From contig CAMJLB010000004.1 in the NCBI GenBank assembly GCA_946406555.1, positions 1-47,400 on the forward strand: a stretch of 47,400 nt of DNA, in the 5' to 3' direction. The stretch is from an uncultured Prevotellaceae bacterium. Lineage in GTDB: Bacteria; Bacteroidota; Bacteroidia; Bacteroidales; Bacteroidaceae. Shown in pieces: positions 41,242 through 47,400 of the stretch. Position numbers and translations under genes: made by a program. A model generated the notes under the pieces. It was not told where the DNA came from, searched no databases, and saw only the letters and a list, made by a program, of their open reading frames with translations. How positions within the stretch are numbered: position 1 is the stretch's first letter; each line of letters begins with the position of its first letter.

Positions 41242-42651
41242 ATGAAAAAAAATCATAAGGCTCTTTGGGACAACTGCCTCCATCTTATCAGGCAGAATGT
41301 GTCGGAGCAGTCGTTCAAAACGTGGTTCGAGCCCATTGTCTTCGAGTCCTACAACGAGCAGGACAAGACAGTGTTGGTACAGGTTCCAAGTCCGTATGTC
41401 TACGAATATTTGGAGCAGAACTTCGTGCAGGTGATGGGCTGGGCGCTACGGATGAGTTTTCAGACCAATGTGAGGCTTACCTACAGGCTGGTTACCGACA
41501 AGGAGCATAAGCTCACACAGGACGTGGAGAGTGAGCGTCCCGCAGATATCGATGCCCCGCAGCCCACCACGCGAGCCAACAAAGCTCCCGACGTGCTCGA
41601 CGCGGCCGTGCCCCAGGACCTAAACCCTCAGCTCGACCCGAGAAAGACCTTCGACAATTTCATCGAGGGCGATTCAAACAAGCTGCCACGCACCGTGGGC
41701 CTTTCTATTGCCGAGCATCCGGGAAAGTCTACCTTCAATCCCTTTTTTATCTTTGGTCCCTCGGGCTGTGGAAAGACCCATCTCATCAATGCCATCGGCG
41801 TGCAGACCAAGAAGCTCTATTTCCGCAAGCGCGTGCTCTATGTCTCGGCGCGGCTCTTTCAGGTTCAGTTTACCGATGCCGTGCGACAGAATACGGTCAA
41901 CGACTTCATCAATTTCTATCAGTCCATCGACGTGCTCATCGTCGACGACATTCAGGAGTGGGCCACTTCGCCAAGGACGCTCGACACTTTCTTCCACATC
42001 TTCGACCATCTCTTCCGTCTTGGCAAGCAGATCGTGCTGGCCAGCGACCGTCCTCCCGTAGACCTCGACGGCGTGAAGGACCGTCTGCTCACCCGCTTCT
42101 CTTGCGGACTTATTGCCGAGCTGGAGCGCCCCAACATGCAGCTGTGCATCGACATACTGAACTCGAAGTGCCGGCGCGACGGACTGAAGATTCCTGCCGA
42201 CGTCATACAGTTCATCGCCCAGACGGCCAATGGCTCGGTGCGCGACCTTGAAGGCGTGCTCAATTCGCTCATGGCCTATAGCATCGTCTACAACAGCAAT
42301 ATCGACATGCGGCTGGCAGAGCGCGTCATCAAGCGGGCTGTGAAGGTCGACAACCATCCGCTCACCATCGACGATATTCTCGAGAAGGTGTGCCAGCACT
42401 ACAACGTCACACAGCAGAGCGTGTTCAGCAAGAGCCGAAAGCGCGACCTTGTACAGGTGCGGCAGGTGTCTATGTATCTGGCCCAGAAATACACCAAGAT
42501 GCCCGCTTCGCGCATCGGCCAGCTCATTGGCGGTCGCGACCATTCCACCGTGCTCCACAGCTGTGCGGCCATCGAGCAGCGGCTGAAAATTGACCGCAAG
42601 TTCAGCGACGAACTCGGCAGCATCGAAAATTCATTCAAATTGAAGGAATAA
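41242..42651 (+). CDS. dnaA: Chromosomal replication initiator protein DnaA
   Basis: Binds DnaA boxes and melts the origin. Domain I is at residues 1-80 (WDNCLHLIRQNVSEQSFKTWF), with a variable linker to about 135. The AAA+ domain has Walker A GPSGCGKT (172-179), Walker B VLIVDDIQEW (about 232-240), ASDRPPVDLDGVKDRLLTRF (sensor/arginine-finger region, split: ASDRPPVDL and KDRLLTRF) and NGSVRDLEGVLN. Domain IV carries the DNA-binding signature GGRDHSTVLHSC (about 430). It has 469 residues, normal. dnaN and recF are not next to it, as is common in Bacteroidales. One box-like sequence upstream is not enough to call an origin. Confidence 0.98.
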   Translation: MKKNHKALWDNCLHLIRQNVSEQSFKTWFEPIVFESYNEQDKTVLVQVPSPYVYEYLEQNFVQVMGWALRMSFQTNVRLTYRLVTDKEHKLTQDVESERPADIDAPQPTTRANKAPDVLDAAVPQDLNPQLDPRKTFDNFIEGDSNKLPRTVGLSIAEHPGKSTFNPFFIFGPSGCGKTHLINAIGVQTKKLYFRKRVLYVSARLFQVQFTDAVRQNTVNDFINFYQSIDVLIVDDIQEWATSPRTLDTFFHIFDHLFRLGKQIVLASDRPPVDLDGVKDRLLTRFSCGLIAELERPNMQLCIDILNSKCRRDGLKIPADVIQFIAQTANGSVRDLEGVLNSLMAYSIVYNSNIDMRLAERVIKRAVKVDNHPLTIDDILEKVCQHYNVTQQSVFSKSRKRDLVQVRQVSMYLAQKYTKMPASRIGQLIGGRDHSTVLHSCAAIEQRLKIDRKFSDELGSIENSFKLKE

Positions 42652-42685
42652 GTGTTGTTTTACCCTTTTTTAACATCAAAGTGTG

Positions 42686-42715
42686 TTTGGTAACCCTAAA
42701 AGATTTGTATCTTTG
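42686..42715 (+). promoter_or_regulatory. Promoter of the sensor kinase-MG2 protein operon
   Basis: TTTG (42686-42689), 18-base spacer, TATCTTTG (42708-42715); the -7 box is perfect and the spacer slightly short. It is 20 bases before the ATG. Confidence 0.7.
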
Positions 42716-42735
42716 CGGCGATTTACCAATAATAC

Positions 42736-44487
42736 ATGAAACTGCGACCTTTATACATCTTTATATTTTCCATCTTTGCCTTGCTTGCTCACTGCGTGAG
42801 GGTTGTTGCCGGACAGGTGGACAAAAACGACCCAGCCTTTATGGCATTGCGCGACTCGATGACCCATGCCTTCAATGCTGGCGACAGTGCCCGCTTCTTC
42901 GTGGCAGTGGGCAATCTGGAAAACTTCTTGCTCGAACGGGGCGATTTGCATGGTTACTATACCCAGCGGTGCAACGAGATCGTGTTCCTCATGAACCGGC
43001 AGAACATTTTCGAGGCCTACAAGCTCTCCATGAAACTCTCCAAGGAGCTGCGCGAGCGCAAGCTGCACAGCGAGCTTTACATGGCCATCAATATGATGGG
43101 CCACATCTACAACTACTGCGGCAATGAGAAGATGGCGCGCCAGTGCTTCAAGGAGGCGATCGAGCGCATGGAAGCCCAGGGCTACGTCGAGAGCATGCCC
43201 CCCATCTATATGAATATGGTGCAGGTCATCATCGACAAAGACCCGGAAGAGGCCATGCGCCTGCTCGACAAGGCCGGGCAGATAGCCAGGAACACCAACC
43301 GCATGGTCGACATCGATGCCTACCGCACCATCCATGCCTTCAAGAGCGGCAACATGCCTGCCTTCCAGCAAGGCTACAAGCGCTATAAGGAGGCCGTGGC
43401 TGGCGGGCAGAGCTCCGTGCATGCCAATACGCTCGAGGTATTCCACTTGCTTGGCCAGGGCGACGTGGAAGGTGCCATTGCCAAGACCATGGAAAACGAA
43501 AGCGACCGTTACAGCCTGCAGACCTACGTCTATGAGTGGGCAGGCAGATGGGAAGAGGCCTATCGGGCACTGAAGCGCGAGATGGAGGCCAACGATTCTA
43601 TCAACTCCATCATTCTGAGCAACAACATGCAGGGCATACAAAACGAGCTGGAACTCTACGAGGCCGAGCGCGATGCAGCCCAGCAGCGCATCATTGCCCT
43701 TACGGCAGTCGCGGCATGCATGCTCATCATCATCGTGGCACTCTTTGTCTACAACTACCAGAAGCGGAGGTATATACAGGAACTCAGGCTGGCACGCGAC
43801 CACGCATTGGAAAGCGACCGCATGAAGACCGCGTTCATCAGCAACATCAGCCACGAGATACGCACCCCGCTCAATATCATCAGTGGTTTTACTCAGGTTA
43901 TGAACGATGCCGACAGCCAGCTCAGCGCCGAGGAGCAAAAAGATATCACCAAGATGATGATGCACAATACCAACCTCATCACACAGCTGGTCGACGAGTT
44001 GATCGACCTTTCCATCATCGACTCTACCTCGGTGCCGGAGCTGAAGGATGCCGTTCGGTGCAACGAGCTGTGCAGCGAGCTCATCGCGCTCAGCCGTGAG
44101 CAGCACCCCGACGGTGTGCCACTGCTGCTGAAAAGTGAGGTAGACGGTCAGTATGAGCTGCTCACCAACCGGGGCATGCTGCGAAAGGTGCTCAGCGCCC
44201 TCATAGACAATGCGATGAAGTATACCGCCGAGGGACAGGTCACGGTCATCGTGAGGCAACAGCCTTCCGCTGTGGCGTTCATCGTGGAAGACACAGGGTG
44301 CGGCATACCACCTGCCGATGCAGAACGCATCTTTGAACGATTCGAGAAACTCGACCACTTCAAGTCCGGCCTCGGGCTGGGACTATCGTTGGCACGCAAG
44401 CTCACGCAGCTGCTTGGCGGCACGCTCTGCCTCGACACCAGCTATACCGCTGGTGCCCGCTTCGTGGCTACCATTCCGCACTTATAA
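42736..44487 (+). CDS. Orphan sensor histidine kinase with TPR-type periplasmic domain
   Basis: Membrane sensor kinase. There is an N-terminal signal or membrane segment (LYIFIFSIFALLAHCVRVV), then a periplasmic helical domain (about 25-315) with TPR-like repeats (YMAINMMGHIYNYCGNEKMA, AMRLLDKAGQIARNTNRMVD). A transmembrane helix lies at about 319-341. HisKA follows with phospho-acceptor H373 (FISNISHEIRTPLN), and HATPase_c with N box DNAMKYT (about 492), DTGCGI and GLGLGLS. It has 583 residues. No response regulator is adjacent. The next gene starts 9 bases on, so kinase and MG2 protein are co-expressed. The signal sensed is unknown. Confidence 0.93.
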   Translation: MKLRPLYIFIFSIFALLAHCVRVVAGQVDKNDPAFMALRDSMTHAFNAGDSARFFVAVGNLENFLLERGDLHGYYTQRCNEIVFLMNRQNIFEAYKLSMKLSKELRERKLHSELYMAINMMGHIYNYCGNEKMARQCFKEAIERMEAQGYVESMPPIYMNMVQVIIDKDPEEAMRLLDKAGQIARNTNRMVDIDAYRTIHAFKSGNMPAFQQGYKRYKEAVAGGQSSVHANTLEVFHLLGQGDVEGAIAKTMENESDRYSLQTYVYEWAGRWEEAYRALKREMEANDSINSIILSNNMQGIQNELELYEAERDAAQQRIIALTAVAACMLIIIVALFVYNYQKRRYIQELRLARDHALESDRMKTAFISNISHEIRTPLNIISGFTQVMNDADSQLSAEEQKDITKMMMHNTNLITQLVDELIDLSIIDSTSVPELKDAVRCNELCSELIALSREQHPDGVPLLLKSEVDGQYELLTNRGMLRKVLSALIDNAMKYTAEGQVTVIVRQQPSAVAFIVEDTGCGIPPADAERIFERFEKLDHFKSGLGLGLSLARKLTQLLGGTLCLDTSYTAGARFVATIPHL

Positions 44488-44496
44488 AGTACACCC

Positions 44497-47310
44497 ATGA
44501 TGAAGCATTTCTCTTTTTTACTCTTATCCTGCCTGATGGCCGTGGCTGCTGGCAGGGCCGGCGGCATCGACGACATTCGGAAGGCCCTTGAGGCATCATC
44601 GCTCTCCCAGGTACAGGAGAAGGTCTACGTACATACCGACAATACCTGCTATTTCGTCGGCGACACGCTATGGTATAAGGCCTACGTGGTGCGAGCCGAC
44701 AACCTGACACCCACCGATATGAGCCGCATTCTCTACGTAGAGCTGCTCTCGCCCGACGGCCTGCTGGTAGAGCGGCAGAACATCATCGTGAGTCCCACCG
44801 GCCACACCTGTGGCCAGTTCGTGCTGCAAGACTCGCTCTACAGCGGCTACTACGAGCTGCGGGCCTACACCCGCTGGCAGCTCAACTTCAACGTGCGCCA
44901 GCACCGCTACCGCAACGACGAGACCTGGTGGTTCTACAACAAGCAGATGTGTGCCGACTACTTCCGCGTATGGGACGGGCTCTACTCCCGCGTGCTGCCC
45001 GTCTACAGCAAGCCGGCCGAGCCTGGGCAGTATGGCGTGCGCCGCATGTATCAGCGGCCAAAGGCCCGCCTGCCTCGGCCCAAGAAAGACGAGCTGCTGG
45101 TGAACTTCTATCCCGAGGGGGGGCATCTCGTGCAAGGTGTCGAAAACCGCGTGGCCTTCAGCGTCACCGACCAGCATGGCGAGGCCGTCGACATAAAGGG
45201 CACGGTAGAGGCTTCGGGCATGGCTCCCATCGACATACATACCGACTATATGGGACAGGGCGTCTTCCTGGCCTCTCCTTCCACCCACCGTGCCAAGGCA
45301 CGCTTCCGTTGGCGTGGCAAGGACTATAGCTTCTCCCTGCCCAAAGCCGAGGAGCGAGGGGTGGCCTTCAGGCTCGATGGCGGCCGCCTCGCCATCCACG
45401 CGCGGCAGCTGCCGCCCGGGCGCCACTATGCCGTGTCGGTGCTCTGCCGGGGCGTGCTGCGCCATTTCCAGCCCGTCAGTCTCGATGCGGGAAAGGCTGA
45501 GGTCGCCCTGCCCCTCGACAGCCTGCCGACGGGCGTGTGCGACGTGACCCTCTTCGACGACGAAGGGCAGATCCTGGCCGACCGGCTCTTCTTCGTCGAC
45601 AACCATGAATACGACGGACACCTCATCACCGCACCCATACAGCCCACTCGCACATACGAACCCTACGAGCGCATAGAGCTGCCCATACAGTGCCAGGGCG
45701 TCAGCCAGCCCACCACCATCTCCGTCTCGGTACGCGACAAGGCCACCGACGAGCCTTCCTACGATACCAACGACCTGCTCACCTCGATGCTCCTGAGCAG
45801 CGAGCTGCGCGGCTTCATTGCCTATCCCTCCTATTATTTCGAGGCCGACGACGACACCCGCCGCCGCCGTCTCGACCTGCTCATGATGGTGCAGGGCTGG
45901 CGCAAGTATAAGTGGGAGGAGCTGGCCGACACCGCCCGCCAGATGCGCTATGAGCCGGAGAAGGGGCTCACCGTAGAGGGCAACGTCTACAAGATGCTCG
46001 GCCTCACGCCCGTCGAGGCCGACGAGGTGGGGGAGTGGCAGTATGGCGTGGGCATGGTGGGGCGCAAGAGCACGGCCGACAGCGAGGCCGCCGACCCCTT
46101 TGCCGAGGAAACGGCCACAGATGGCATGATAGAGATGGGCGTCGACGAGGCACCGGCTGAAACAGGCGTCATGGGCGACATAGAATACGGCAACCTGGCC
46201 GATGCCAACGCCTCGCTGGGCGTGAACCATGGCAACCTCAGGCGAGAGGTGCTCGTCGAGGCCGAACTGTCGGTGGCCAACCAGGTGGTGGGGTCGGTGC
46301 AGAAGACGAAGAACGGCCATTTCCTTTTCAGCGTGCCTCCCTTCTATGGCGATGCCTACCTGAACATGAAGGCGTATAAGGAGAAAGACAGCCTGAAGAA
46401 GAGCATGGCCTCGCGAAGCGACAAATACATGCTCGACGAGACGGCCTTCCCCGACTTCTACGTCAAGCGCGACCAGTTCTTCCCCATCTTCACCCACGAC
46501 TACACCTTCTACGAGAAGCACCAGCCCGACATCGACGAGGAGATGCTCATCGACACCCTCTCGGAACTCTCCATGGAGAACGACGTGCACCAGCTGGCGG
46601 GCATCAGCGTGAAGGGCAAGCGCCGCGGCCGCCGTGCCATCGACTACAACAAGCCGGCATTCGTCATGAATGCCTACGACCTCTACAACGACATCACCGA
46701 CCGGGGACTGTCCTTCGGCATGCTCGACATGCGGCAGTTCCCCGTTCAGGTGTGCAAATACCTCTTTGGCAACATGGGCCGCCACCGCAGCTTCCATGTC
46801 GATGGACGGCTCGAGGGCCACGTCTACTACCGCAACTATTCGCCCTTCACCGGCACCAGCGAAGTAGAGCAGGCGGGCCTCTTCGTCGCCCACCGCACGC
46901 CACAGTATGTCTTCAACCGCCTGAAGCTGAAGAATCTGGAGAACATCCGCGTGTTCACCGACTATGAACCGCGCACCGAAGACAGCACGATGGTCGAAGA
47001 GATCTATTCTGCCGATGCCACCGTCGACCTGCAGCTCATTCCCAACGATGGCAAGCAGCCCACCTTCCGCGACCGCCACATCGTCTTTCATGGCTTCAGC
47101 TATCCCGAGCAGTTCTATCAGCCCGACTACAGCACACGGCAGCCTGAAGAGCCTTCCGACTACCGCCGCACCCTCTACTGGAACCCCAATGCCGTGACCG
47201 ACGAGCAGGGGCGGTTCACCGCCGTCTTCTACAACAACGCCAAGCAGACGCGCATCAGAATGTCGGCGGCAGGCGTCACCGCCGGCGGACAGCTCTTGAG
47301 AAGCAAATAA
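44497..47310 (+). CDS. Large secreted MG2 (macroglobulin-like) domain protein with plug-like C-terminal part
   Basis: A 937-residue exported protein of a family common in Bacteroidetes but of unknown role. The signal peptide is MMKHFSFLLLSCLMAVAAGR. Residues about 40-130 are an MG2-type domain (EKVYVHTDNTCYFVGDTLWY), followed by further beta-sandwich repeats (VNFYPEGGHLVQGVENRVAF at about 205-225). The second half contains an acidic linker (about 520-570) and a segment resembling a TonB-receptor plug (about 700-800; HQLAGISVKGKRRGRRAID), but no barrel. The family resembles alpha-2-macroglobulin and carboxypeptidase-regulatory proteins. It is co-transcribed with the sensor kinase upstream, so one may report on or control the other. 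Confidence 0.82.
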   Translation: MMKHFSFLLLSCLMAVAAGRAGGIDDIRKALEASSLSQVQEKVYVHTDNTCYFVGDTLWYKAYVVRADNLTPTDMSRILYVELLSPDGLLVERQNIIVSPTGHTCGQFVLQDSLYSGYYELRAYTRWQLNFNVRQHRYRNDETWWFYNKQMCADYFRVWDGLYSRVLPVYSKPAEPGQYGVRRMYQRPKARLPRPKKDELLVNFYPEGGHLVQGVENRVAFSVTDQHGEAVDIKGTVEASGMAPIDIHTDYMGQGVFLASPSTHRAKARFRWRGKDYSFSLPKAEERGVAFRLDGGRLAIHARQLPPGRHYAVSVLCRGVLRHFQPVSLDAGKAEVALPLDSLPTGVCDVTLFDDEGQILADRLFFVDNHEYDGHLITAPIQPTRTYEPYERIELPIQCQGVSQPTTISVSVRDKATDEPSYDTNDLLTSMLLSSELRGFIAYPSYYFEADDDTRRRRLDLLMMVQGWRKYKWEELADTARQMRYEPEKGLTVEGNVYKMLGLTPVEADEVGEWQYGVGMVGRKSTADSEAADPFAEETATDGMIEMGVDEAPAETGVMGDIEYGNLADANASLGVNHGNLRREVLVEAELSVANQVVGSVQKTKNGHFLFSVPPFYGDAYLNMKAYKEKDSLKKSMASRSDKYMLDETAFPDFYVKRDQFFPIFTHDYTFYEKHQPDIDEEMLIDTLSELSMENDVHQLAGISVKGKRRGRRAIDYNKPAFVMNAYDLYNDITDRGLSFGMLDMRQFPVQVCKYLFGNMGRHRSFHVDGRLEGHVYYRNYSPFTGTSEVEQAGLFVAHRTPQYVFNRLKLKNLENIRVFTDYEPRTEDSTMVEEIYSADATVDLQLIPNDGKQPTFRDRHIVFHGFSYPEQFYQPDYSTRQPEEPSDYRRTLYWNPNAVTDEQGRFTAVFYNNAKQTRIRMSAAGVTAGGQLLRSK

Positions 47311-47400
47311 GCTGCAGGCTTCGCTGCCTTCTCCTCACTCTAATTGAAAAAGTGGTTCTGCGTCAATTTAGGTGGTAATTCCAGTCCCATTTCATGCCGG

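Overview
The window looks like a chromosomal segment from a Bacteroidales bacterium, most likely Prevotellaceae. Three things support this. There is a SusC/SusD pair. Promoters fit the Bacteroides type (TTTG, then about 20 bases, then TAnnTTTG) upstream of many genes. The family content is typical of the group: split glycine decarboxylase, a TGS-domain nucleoside kinase, an RpoN gene behind a small conserved gene, an M6 protease with a gliding/T9SS-like C-terminal tail, a TPR sensor kinase, and a multicopy-type AAA/PD-(D/E)XK protein. Coding DNA is GC-rich and intergenic DNA is AT-rich. I see no tRNA, rRNA, CRISPR array, phage or transposase. Most of the window is core genome.

Layout. 1-4243: 3' part of a SusC transporter plus its SusD lipoprotein, closed by a strong terminator. 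4244-4866: gene-free, full of hairpins. 4867-9028 (minus): M23/LysM peptidase, RecG and IspD. 9273-10799 (plus): CCA-adding enzyme. 10891-17493 (minus): a full glycine cleavage operon in the order lplA-gcvT-gcvH-gcvPA-gcvPB-lpd, giving lipoate ligase, T, H, P1, P2 and L proteins. 17556-21047 (minus): Dna2-like nuclease-helicase. 21155-22816 (plus): nucleoside kinase. 22817-23450: gene-free, with very long hairpins. 23451-25461 (plus): YitT-type membrane protein, hemolysin III-like protein and SufE. 25723-27309 (plus): AAA/PD-(D/E)XK gene between exact 30-bp direct repeats. 27560-28861 (minus): histidine acid phosphatase. 28985-33768 (plus): unknown gene, rpoN, PAP2-like membrane protein, purE and ispG. 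33761-37478 (minus): biotin ligase, nitroreductase and M6 protease. 37623-40972 (plus): a stand-alone ribonucleotide-reductase C-terminal-domain protein, folB, amidase and an MCE-domain protein. 41242-47310 (plus): dnaA, orphan sensor kinase and a large MG2-domain protein.

The most unusual content is repetitive DNA. Several perfect or near-perfect stems of 18-24 bp lie between genes. One motif family (CAATTCAGCCTG) recurs in two distant gaps. Tandem repeats sit inside the glycine cleavage operon, one of them running into the lpd start codon. Palindromic or low-complexity inserts lie in frame inside housekeeping genes (cca and the helicase, probably recG, lpd and ispG). Two protein-level oddities stand out: the 30-bp repeats bracketing the AAA/PD-(D/E)XK gene, and the small gene at 37623 that resembles only the C-terminal part of a B12-dependent ribonucleotide reductase. 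Family assignments rest on motifs read by eye and on recalled family knowledge; no database search was possible.
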